NCBI RefSeq assembly: GCF_051106095.1
Contig: NC_135785.1
Coordinates: forward strand, 212,287,545-212,351,544
Source: Pogona vitticeps
Lineage: Eukaryota; Chordata; Lepidosauria; Squamata; Agamidae
DNA: 64,000 nt
Reading direction: 5' to 3'
Position numbers and translations under genes: made by a program
Part shown: positions 56,601 to 64,000 of the stretch, in pieces
How the letters are laid out: each line of letters opens with the position of its first letter
Position numbering within the stretch: the stretch's first letter is position 1
The notes under the pieces: model-generated
Seen by the model: the letters and a program-made list of their open reading frames with translations, nothing else
Databases searched by the model: none
What the model was told of the DNA's origin: nothing

Positions 56601-59600
56601 GTGAGCATGCCCCTGTTGCAAATGGTAGATGATCTCAAGGCAGAACTGTGTGAATTCTTTATAGGGTTTTATATAAATAGAGATTTCTTTCCAGTTGGTA
56701 AACCAAGGTCAATGTGCAGTTTTTTATTCTGCCAGTGTGACTACAAAGGACAACTTAAAAAAAAAAAAAAAACGAAAATAGAAAATAGAAAGACAAAACT
56801 TCCACTGGGAGTGGAGTTAAAATTGGATGTCTGTAGGAGGCAAAATTTTGAAATAGATTAGATATGAAAAAGTTATCTCTTTATAAATCAACATTAAAAG
56901 CAACATGGTTGACATAGATAAAATTGTTCTATCTTGAAATTCAACATGAAAAATTATGTGACAGTAAGATGGTTACTGAGTGAAATATAAGCCCATGGCT
57001 ATACGAACCAGCTATCGAATATAACTGATAAGGTACTTTAGCTATGATTGTCTGTCTACACTCTGAAGGACATGATGACTGAAATCCCCTTTTTTTCTTG
57101 TTTGTGCATCCTGGTCATTGTCTTCCTTTACAGCTTCTAATCTGGAAGGAAAGGTGAAAAAAATCAGTACTGTGTACCCCCAAATGCATATTACCTCCAC
57201 TTGAACAAAGAGGTGTCCCAACTGGTTTTGATGTCTGGATACATTTGTACATCCTGGATACATTTGTACATCACTTTAAGCAAAAAGTATTGTCTTAAAA
57301 GCAATGTGAATGCATAGCACACATTGGGTACCTTATTTGCTCCCCCTTTACTTCTAAAAGGGACGTGGTGGCGCTGCAGGCTAAACCGCAGAAGCCTGTG
57401 CTGCAGGGTCAGAAGACCAGCAGTCGTAAGATCGAATCCACGCGACGGAGTGAGCGCCCGTCGCTTGTCCCAGCTCCCGCCAACCTAGCGGTTCGAAAGC
57501 ATGCAAATGCAAGTAGATACATAGGGACCACTTCGGTGGGAAGGTAACAGCGTTCCGTGTCTAAGTCGCACTGGCCATGTGACCACGGAAGATTGTCTTT
57601 GGACAAAACGCTGGCTCTATGGCTTGGAAACGGGAATGAGCACCGCCCCCTAGAATCGAACATGACTGGACAAAAATTGTCAAGGGGAACCTTTACCTTT
57701 ACCTTACTTCTAAACCCTAGAAAAATAAAGATTTGGGGAGTAGAAGCAGCAAATGCCCTCTTTCTCTCATGGGATGGAAAGGGAGATGATAATGTGACTA
57801 CTAAATAAATAAAATCCAAAACCTTGATTGTGTTAAGTGTGTTCAAAGAAAGCAACACCCCATGTGTTCACATGTTTTGTTAAGCCCAGATTCCTAGCTT
57901 CAAGTGACCAGGAATCATGATCACTCAGTTCTCATGGAGAGAAAGCCAAAAAGGAAGCACCCATATTAACTTTTTCAGTTTGGACCAAGTACTGAAATTC
58001 TACCAGGCCATTCCCTTGCTTGAATTCTACCTTGCTTGTAAAAATAGTGTATGATCCTGGTAAAGGAGAAAGTGTGTGGTGATTTATAGTAACGTACTGT
58101 GAAGAGCTGGAGTAGCAGATATTGCAGACTGATGTAATTTCATTTCCTAAATTCACTGCTTGTACTAGAACTTAGCATGCATAACTTGAGCCCATGTTTT
58201 TGTGACTTGGTGCCAGTTTTGATTTCCCTGAACATTATGGAACACAAGCCTATCTTTATGATTTTTATCTTTCCTTGTTTTTTAATTTTGTGGTAAACAC
58301 ATTCCAATTTAAATTCCAGGTTATTATGCAGATAAATGGAAAGACCATTTAACTGAAAAGTACCCTCCTGTGACAACTGCTTACTTTGACACTTCAGACA
58401 AAGACCCATTTTGCAGTAAGTGATTAACCGTTCACCTCACATTTGCCCAAGTTTCATTATCTGGTAGCATTATGAAAAACACACAAGACTTTTACTGTCC
58501 AGATAACCTGGCACATTCATAATTAGACATAGTTCTTTGTAGCTGTTTCATTTATGAGAAATACTATTGTGTTCACAAAGATCTTTGAGGGAGAAAAATG
58601 CTAAAAACAGGAAATTATCTGGGCAAGCTGGTAAAAGATAACACATGAGCTGATGTGAGATTGAGAAAGCTGGATTTGCATTGAATAATTGGGAGAAGAT
58701 GAATTTCAAGAAAAGCAATGTAATGAAAGATGGGCAAGTTAGCAAAAGATTTACTACAATGCATCTTAAGACTCATGATTGGAGCTGTAAGTCAGTGTCT
58801 CCTTCAGATAGACACTTTTTTCAGTTTGAAAAATTGATGTGAGTTCAATCGTCCTAACCTTGCAAGCTGCACAGAGTCTGAAGCAGGAAATGTGTGTATG
58901 GCAGAAGGACAGCTGGTTCTGTTTTTCCACATGACAAAAGTACTGTACATTTGTTTTAGGGTTTGTATACAACTGTTTGCTTCTTTCTAAATATTCTTGT
59001 AGAGTAGAGTAACCATAAAACATCACAACAAAGCAAAGTGCCAGATCCAGTGATCAGAGGTTTGGGATTGGGATTTCTGAGATCCAGTTTCTAGTCCCCA
59101 TGAATGCATGAAATTCATTGGCTGACCTTGGGCCATTCACTTTGTTTTAGCCTCACTTATCGTGTCAGATTCCATGCACGAATATCTGAATGCCTCAACA
59201 AGGCTTGTGTTCTAGAGATTCCATATCAGAGGCCTACAGATTTGTGTCTTATATACATCTGACAAGGAATTTGTGTAGTTACAGAAGGTGTTATACCTTG
59301 CTATATTCATTCATTTCTTCCTTCCTAGATACCCTTCAGGTCCTTTCCTTAAAAGTTCAAAAATTAATCATTTTCTTCCTAAAAAAAGTTATTTATCAAG
59401 CAAGCAATTAAGTAAATAAGAGCCAAAAATATAAAATGTATTTGGAATATATAAAAATTAAATTAGTATATGTTGTAAACTTCAGTCCCCTAATACAAAA
59501 CTCTAGTTTACATACTGTATGTAAATAACATTTATTCTATTAAAAACATAGGTTTTACTAAAGTATGAACTTCTGTTCAAATAGCATGGAACTTAAGTTT

Positions 59601-61973
59601 AGTAATTCAACAGCTACAACAACAAAAAAATTTCTTTATTAAAAAGCTGTGTTCTTGTCAAAAAATGAAATACATAAACTCTCATACGTCATTTAAAATT
59701 TCTATTGCAATACATATTTATAAAAACAAAACTGAACATAGCATAAGCATAGTAAATAATTCACATCACATTAGATAAATTCTCACCTACTTCAAGCAGA
59801 GATTTCTTTCCTGTTTATAAAAAGAGGTTTCTGTATCCTTTGAGTGATGTTCCATAAATATGATAGAAATCTCTTGTTTATATATCTTTTGATGTTACGC
59901 TTATCCAAAACATTATGATGTGGGACTTTAGCTTTCCCACGGGCAAGCGATGCCAGCTTGTCCACATCCCTATCCAATCAATGAGCTTGGGTAGCAGTCT
60001 CCTAGGTTAGCTGGGCTCTCTAGTAGCCCCCTGCTTTGGAGTAGATGTGCTAAGTGATGTAATTTCCTGATATATATTTAGATAGTATAATCTATTTACA
60101 TGTTTCATTCATAAATACTACAGTTTACATGAGTTCATACTCCTCATTGTTACCACATTGAATTAGAGAATTATTATTTATTTATTATGAGGGTAAAGCC
60201 TTTTTTTCTACTTGCTTATCAACAAGCAAACTACTTAAAATAACAATAATCTTTTTCTGCCTTTATATTGTTTTGTAAAAGCTTCTTCTGTACGTATATG
60301 GTTATTCTCATTTGTTTAACACACATTTCGTATATGTTTTGGATGTTTCTTTGTTAATTAACCTAAGTAAATGCAACTCAGGCAGCAAAATAGAATGCAG
60401 TTCTATCTTTCCTCTGTTGTTGTCTTTGTTCACATAACGTAAGCATTATATTGTTTATTTTTTATTGCAAAAACTGACACGAAAATGAATAAGCTATGCC
60501 TTCTTATTTTATCAGATACTTTGTGCACTGAAAACAAATGGCTGTAAGGTATACAGTTTTCCCCAGCTGTAGTTTTTAAAAAACTACTCTCACTTTTTAA
60601 TGCACCTTTTTAAAAGGACTTTTCAATTTTAAAGGTAACACTTTGGCACCCCATAAAATCAATTTTTTAAAAAAAAACACCTCAATCCTGGCATGTTTGT
60701 GGTGAAAATAAAGTAAAGAGTAGGAGAGCCATGGATGCCACCTTCAATTCAATGGAGGAAGGGCAAGATATGACTAATCACTGATGAATTCAAGACATTT
60801 TAATATCACATGTAACACCGTCAAAGCTCAAGATATTAAGATTGTCTGCTTCATAATGCAGTATTATAGAGTTATGAGTTTGGCAAAAGCCTGTCAAAAT
60901 GTTTTTCTTCTGACTAGATTGAAGATGTGGTATACAACAAAGAGACTTTAATGATCTTTTTTAGGCTGGACCTTTCCCAAGGTTTTGGAGGGTGACACCC
61001 ACTGGTCTCCCTCTGGGACGATTTCCCTGCACTTAATCGCAGCTGTGGTCTCCCTCTGGGGTGATTTCCCTGTACTAATTCTCCATACAGGAGATCTTTT
61101 GGAATCCGACCATCAGCCATTCTCACGACATGCCCAAGCCAACGTAGACGTCGCTGTTTCAGTAATGTATACAGTACATGCTAAAAATTCCAGCTCGTTC
61201 TAGGACTACTCTATTTGGAACTTTGTCTTGCCAGGTGATACAAAAAACATGTCGGAGACAACGTATATGGAATGTGTTGAGATTCCTCTCCTGCCGTGCA
61301 CAAAGGGTCCAGGGCTCACTGCAGTACAGGAGTGTGCTCAGGACACAGGCTCTATAGACCTGGACCTTGGTATATGCCGTCAGCTTCTTATTAAGCCATA
61401 CTCTCACAAAGTCATGAATCTTTTTTAGGCTGGACCTTTCCCAAGGTTTTGGAGAGTGACACCCACTGGAATCTCCTAAGAGAGAAAGGAAGACAGTTGG
61501 CATTTCAGATTTTATAGTGGGCAGACAGAGATCTGAAAATGATGAACTCTGTTTAAGTGAAGATGCATCAGTCTGAGCTCTTATAAGAGCTCATGTTGCT
61601 GCCCTCTCAAGGCGATCCATAGATTTGGATGATTTCTGTAGAAAATTATTTTCTTTCATTCTGTCTTGTTAATAGCACCTGCTGTATTTTTACACACATA
61701 AAGCAATTATTGTTTCCAGTGTGTTGTGAGATTGAAACCCCTGAACTTAGTGTGAGTAGAAGAAGGGTGGCTGCTTATAATGTCTTATTGTGTATCATAT
61801 ATATCATAATTTAGAAAAATTGTACTAGTTCATATTCCTTTATTCCGCCATCTCTCTGCAGTGTATCATTACTTTGTGGATATCATTACCTGGAACAAAA
61901 GCAATAGGACAGGTTTCATAAAAATCAAAATAACTGACAATGCAGGAAATACAACAGAATCTAAAATTGATAG
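47638..61973 (+). CDS. LIPI: LIPI, membrane-associated phosphatidic-acid-selective phospholipase A1, 3' end outside window
   Basis: Secreted lipase of the pancreatic-lipase superfamily, PA-PLA1 branch (LIPI/LIPH), which releases lysophosphatidic acid from phosphatidic acid. Exons 47638-47686, 49930-50306, 51043-51151, 53199-53300, 54104-54193, 54658-54825, 58320-58415 and 61862-61973 join in phase to 367 codons. Signal peptide [16 protein letters not shown]; mature start near DTEQECP. Catalytic triad: Ser157 (GVSLG), Asp181 (GLDPAGP), His251 (CDHQRS). The lid between Cys236 and Cys249 is only 12 residues, as in PA-PLA1s. The C-terminal lectin-like domain begins at about residue 331 ([13 protein letters not shown]) and continues outside the window. 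Sequence is close to LIPH as well, but the place beside RBM11 and ABCC13 marks it as LIPI. Confidence 0.88.
48625..49265 (-). mobile_element. L2/CR1-type LINE 3' fragment
   Basis: Begins at 'tttgtatcctacctttcttc ... caaggtggcttacgtc', the reversed 3' end. Minus strand reads [20 protein letters not shown], the degraded 'AAPRLWNSLP' of the RT C-terminus. In LIPI intron 1. Confidence 0.7.
49609..49784 (-). mobile_element. BovB 3' end fragment, 176 bp
   Basis: Reversed BovB tail: 'gttgttaagttgtgtccgac', 'cgtgaccccatggactagag', ending at 'cttcacatttttccaacat'. Flanked by atgacttt (49601-49608 and 49785-49792). A second short 5'-truncated insertion in LIPI intron 1, 145 bp before exon 2. Confidence 0.85.
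49930..50306 (+). CDS. LIPI: LIPI exon 2
   Basis: About 125 codons: (D)[59 protein letters not shown] and [20 protein letters not shown]. Contains the oxyanion-region HGYRP and VDWNRGA motifs of the lipase family. Acceptor tttcag, donor gtaagg. Confidence 0.96.
50307..51042. other. LIPI intron 2, nothing recognised
   Basis: AT-rich; no element or exon seen. Confidence 0.55.
51043..51151 (+). CDS. LIPI: LIPI exon 3 (catalytic serine)
   Basis: [20 protein letters not shown] then [16 protein letters not shown]. The GxSxG box GVSLG has the nucleophile Ser157. Acceptor tgccag, donor gtaaga. Confidence 0.96.
52351..52405. repeat. Right end of a pogo/Tigger-like MITE
   Basis: tgctctacagcaatttctct then ggaacagattatcc ... 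aaacgaggcaccactc matches the right end of the copy at 30487-30922 with several changes. Left end not found. Older than the other copies. Confidence 0.55.
52406..52790. repeat. Unclassified dispersed repeat, copy A
   Basis: Aligns by eye with 60303-60680 in the same orientation: shared words include attctcatt.gtttaacac, actcaagcagcagaataaaa / actcaggcagcaaaatagaa, aactgaataagctac / aatgaataagctat, and tccccagctgtagtttt in both. Family not recognised. Confidence 0.7.
53199..53300 (+). CDS. LIPI: LIPI exon 4 (catalytic aspartate)
   Basis: [20 protein letters not shown] then [13 protein letters not shown]. Asp181 in LDPAGP is the triad acid; [11 protein letters not shown] is a family signature. 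Acceptor cgccag, donor gtaatt. Confidence 0.95.
53508..53895 (+). mobile_element. CR1 LINE 3' end with a nested insertion
   Basis: Plus strand 'ggctcaagttacaggaagcg', 'catcaagaaaaacttcctaa', 'gtaattgaactcaatggctt' and the closing 'attctatgattctgtgattc' are the classic CR1 3' end. It is split at about 53645-53725 by another LINE's 3' terminus ('gtgggcggcatataaatt') with an (AAGT)n/(AGGT)n tail. Confidence 0.85.
53655..53722 (+). repeat. L2-type 3' tail and (AAGT)n array nested in CR1
   Basis: gagtgggcggcatataaatt followed by aagtaagtaagtaggtaagt units. The CR1 text resumes on its right (aggagatggtgggtactcca). Confidence 0.65.
54104..54193 (+). CDS. LIPI: LIPI exon 5
   Basis: (V)[20 protein letters not shown] then PGCPTTLLG. 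'[15 protein letters not shown]' is conserved across LIPH/LIPI. Cys236 starts the short lid. Acceptor tgctag, donor gtaagt. Confidence 0.95.
54658..54825 (+). CDS. LIPI: LIPI exon 6 (catalytic histidine)
   Basis: [20 protein letters not shown] then [20 protein letters not shown] and [16 protein letters not shown]. His251 in CDHQRS completes the triad. Acceptor tctaag, donor gtaaga. Confidence 0.95.
55285..55935 (-). mobile_element. Penelope-like element, GIY-YIG endonuclease end
   Basis: The minus strand codes [20 protein letters not shown], the GIY-YIG-type motif 'GVY.IPC.CG..YIG.T.R', preceded by [16 protein letters not shown] and followed by [18 protein letters not shown]. This is the C-terminal endonuclease of Penelope retroelements, an old partial copy in LIPI intron 6. 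Confidence 0.88.
55936..57347. other. LIPI intron 6, nothing further recognised
   Basis: AT-rich. No exon or known element seen apart from an A-run near 56757. Confidence 0.5.
57359..57703 (+). mobile_element. Sauria-type tRNA SINE, full length, 11-bp target duplication
   Basis: Head gggacgtggtggcgctgcag with tRNA-like A and B boxes (B box near 'ggtcagaagaccagcagtcg', 'gatcgaatcc'), body with 'gttcgaaagcatgcaaatgc', and tail tgtcaaggggaacctttacc. Flanks ttacttctaaa at 57348-57358 and 57704-57714 are identical, so it is fairly recent. In LIPI intron 6, sense orientation. Confidence 0.94.
58320..58415 (+). CDS. LIPI: LIPI exon 7
   Basis: (G)[19 protein letters not shown] then [16 protein letters not shown] has [20 protein letters not shown]. 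Acceptor ttccag, donor gtaagt. Confidence 0.94.
58416..59600. other. LIPI intron 7, left half, nothing recognised
   Basis: AT-rich, no exon or known element seen. Confidence 0.5.
59792..59977 (-). other. Unrecognised 61-codon open frame
   Basis: Basic frame with [20 protein letters not shown] and [20 protein letters not shown]. Composition is protein-like (few rare or low-complexity runs), but no family is recognised and no splice-site fit with LIPI exists (opposite strand). It may be a remnant of a retroposed gene or a transposon. Confidence 0.25.
60303..60680. repeat. Unclassified dispersed repeat, copy B
   Basis: Second copy of the 52406-52790 sequence, in the same orientation and 7.9 kb away, also in a LIPI intron. 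The right part (aacactttggcaccccataa) is longer than in copy A. Confidence 0.7.
60914..61503 (-). mobile_element. APE-type non-LTR LINE, 3' RT end
   Basis: Minus strand: [60 protein letters not shown], then [20 protein letters not shown]. This is the C-terminal part of a well-spread vertebrate LINE ORF2. The block 'ggctggacctttcccaaggt' with 'gtgacacccactgg' is repeated at 60964 and 61431. Confidence 0.82.
61862..61973 (+). CDS. LIPI: LIPI exon 8 (start of C-terminal domain)
   Basis: (M)[19 protein letters not shown] then [17 protein letters not shown](R). Matches [17 protein letters not shown] and [12 protein letters not shown]. Acceptor ctgcag, donor gtaagt. It ends on two bases of an Arg codon; the rest of the gene lies beyond 64000. 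Confidence 0.94.
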
Positions 61974-62371
61974 GTAAGTATTACTATTTTACTATATTTT
62001 TTAATATAAGGCAGACTTCTGTAACTGTAAAGACACTTAATTTGGAATATGTATTATCCAATTAGTGATGTTTGCTATGGCAAGCTGAAGATAACTATGC
62101 AGAAACACCATAAAAATGCTTTCTTGTTTTTTATCAGTGAAGCAGTAGAAATTGAAATAAAATGGACCTCAGTTGTATAGCCTGATTGAGTGCTCCAACC
62201 TATTTAGTTCCCATTTAGGAGGGATATGGCTGGCTGAGAGCTGGAAATAACCCCAGGCATAAAAAAACCACAATGAATTTAATTATGTTTTTCCCTTCAT
62301 GGTCATGTAAGTATGAAAGAGTTGTAGTTGAAAATCTGTGGGTAACATGCTGAATGTCTTCTCCACCCTCT

Positions 62372-64000
62372 TTAAGTGATTTCTTCCATCCTTCCCTCAG
62401 TCAAGCCCTGTTTCACTTCGCTTCGGATGTCAAAGGGATTTGATGTTGAGCCATCAAAAACTACAGTGCCCTTCATTTCCTCATGAAAGGACCTGATGAT
62501 GTTAAGAAGTGGAGGTGGACATCCAATCTTGGGAAGTATTTTAAAAAGGCCATCCCTGCTAACCAAATCAATGGCCTTTGTGAGATCTATGAAGGCCACA
62601 AAGAGTGGCTGTTGTTCCCTACATTTCTCCTGCAACTGTCTGAGGGAGAATACCATGCCAGTGATGGATCTATTAGCTTGAAATTCACACTGTGATTCTG
62701 GATAAACTCTGTCTGCAAGCACCTGGAGTCTCTTTAGCACAACACAGGCAAGCAGCTACAACACAAAGAGAGATGCCACAGTAGTTATTGCAGTTGCCCC
62801 GTCTCCTTTGTTCTTATACAATGTGACAATGTTTGCATCCTTCATGTCCTGTGGTACTCCACCTTCCCTCCAGCAAAGATGAAAGACTTGATACAACTCA
62901 GTGGTGATGATCTCTTTACAGCACTTCAGCACTTCAACAGGTGCCTTGCCGGAGGCGAGGGAATCCAAGGCCACTTTTATTTCTGCTAAAGTTAGTTTGC
63001 TGTCCAACTCTTCCAAGACAGGCAGGCACTCAATGTTATTTAATGCCTCTTCAGTTACTACATTATCTCTGGAATATAGCTCAGAGTAGTGCTGCACCCA
63101 ACATTCCATCTGCTGTGCTCTGTCTTGGATGATCACGCCTGTAGCAGACTTCAAGGGAGCAGATTTCTTCTGTATTGGACCTAAAGCCTGCTTGATACCG
63201 TCATACATTCCCTTGATGTTACCTGTGTCTGCTGCTATCTATCTGAGAGCAGAGCAGAAGCTAATAATTGGAGCATCTCCTGGCAGCCTGTTGGACTTTG
63301 CTATGAGCAAGTAGAAGAGCGTGCAAGTTGTACTAACTAGGACAGGCTTTGTATGCTGCTAGAGCTCTCCTCTTATTCTTGATGGCTGGCATCAACTCCT
63401 CCAAATGGGCTTTGAACCAGTCGGCCGTCTTTTTGGTCTTCTTGCCAAATGTGGACAAGGCGGTGTTATAAACAGCGTTCTTGAAATGTTCCCATCGTTT
63501 AGATGCATTTGCATCAGCCGGACCTGGAGAGTTTCCTCAAGCGCTTGGGCAAATTCCTCCACTTACTCTGGTAACTGTGTTTGATCGTAATACTAGGAAG
63601 GCTAGAATGTCTAGTGAGGATCAAATCGAGCCGATGCCCATGCTTCGATCTTGGATGTTTCCAGGAAACTGTGTTGAAGTTTCGTATTAAAGAACCTGTT
63701 GCTGACACAAAGACTATAATAACAGCAAGACTCCAGCAAGCGTTGGCCATTTTCGTTCATCTTCCCAATGCCAAAATGGCCTAGACAAGTGGGCCAAGAA
63801 TTGTGATCAGCACCAACTCTAGCATTAAAGTCTCCGAGAATGAACAGTAATTCTCTCTCGGGGACTTTTTTGATAGTAGCTGCCAGATCGTCATAGAATT
63901 TCTCTTTCACTTCTGTTGTGGATGACAGTGTTGGTGCATATGCAATAATGAGGGTGACTGGTCCTGCTGATGAGTGGAGCTGCAGAGACAGGATTCTTTC
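62372..64000 (-). mobile_element. APE-type non-LTR LINE, endonuclease and RT part
   Basis: From the right edge leftward: endonuclease LLFILGDFNARVGADHNSWP, TCLGHFGIGKMNENGQRLLE; middle part LTLAEIKVALDSLASGKAPV; RT PLFVAFIDLTKAIDLVSRDG, GTVVFDGSTSNPFDIRSEVK. The element runs off the right edge. Same family as 60914-61503 and same orientation, yet LIPI exon 8 lies between them, so they are two insertions. Clade (RTE-like or another) not fixed. Confidence 0.85.

Noticed and set aside
57359-57430. tRNA gene
   Set aside because: The tRNA-like A and B boxes belong to the head of a Sauria SINE with a target duplication, not a free tRNA gene.

Overview
The window is vertebrate nuclear DNA, most likely from a squamate reptile (a lizard or relative). 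The genes are intron-rich. The repeats are the squamate mix: a Sauria-type tRNA SINE with its target-site duplication, several BovB (RTE) LINE insertions, L2/CR1-type LINE tails, a Penelope element with a GIY-YIG domain, hAT and pogo/Tigger-like MITEs, and a (GATA)n(GACA)n Bkm-type array. I cannot name the species.

Three protein-coding genes are present, in the order and relative orientation of the human 21q11.2 block ABCC13 - RBM11 - LIPI. (1) ABCC13, minus strand, 24 coding exons from 32612 down to 955. The last NBD2 exons lie beyond the left edge. The 1081 codons in the window read through in phase with GT-AG splice sites, although human ABCC13 is known as a pseudogene. (2) RBM11, minus strand, five coding exons, 44070 to 37633, starting in a CpG-rich island. 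(3) LIPI, plus strand, signal-peptide exon at 47638 and seven more exons to 61973. It carries a complete Ser/Asp/His triad and the short lid of phosphatidic-acid-selective phospholipases A1. Its C-terminal exons lie beyond the right edge.

Layout: 1-32.6 kb is ABCC13 with repeats in its introns; 32.6-37.6 kb is intergenic with L2-type LINE fragments, a nested 136-bp hAT MITE and a small retroposed insert with a 15-bp duplication; 37.6-44.1 kb is RBM11 with two pogo-like elements; 44.1-47.6 kb is the head-to-head RBM11/LIPI interval with a 1.14-kb BovB insertion; 47.6-64 kb is LIPI, whose introns carry CR1, BovB, Penelope, Sauria SINE and further LINE sequence.

The genes do not form a pathway: a membrane ABC exporter-type protein, an RNA-binding splicing regulator and a secreted phospholipase share only long-conserved linkage. 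I found no prokaryote-style system, CRISPR, tRNA or rRNA gene, and no clear retroviral or LTR copy. The most interesting points are the intact ABCC13, its Asn in place of the NBD1 switch histidine, two splice-site ambiguities in it, and several unexplained repeat structures. All identifications come from reading the sequence and from memory of the families; no database search was run.
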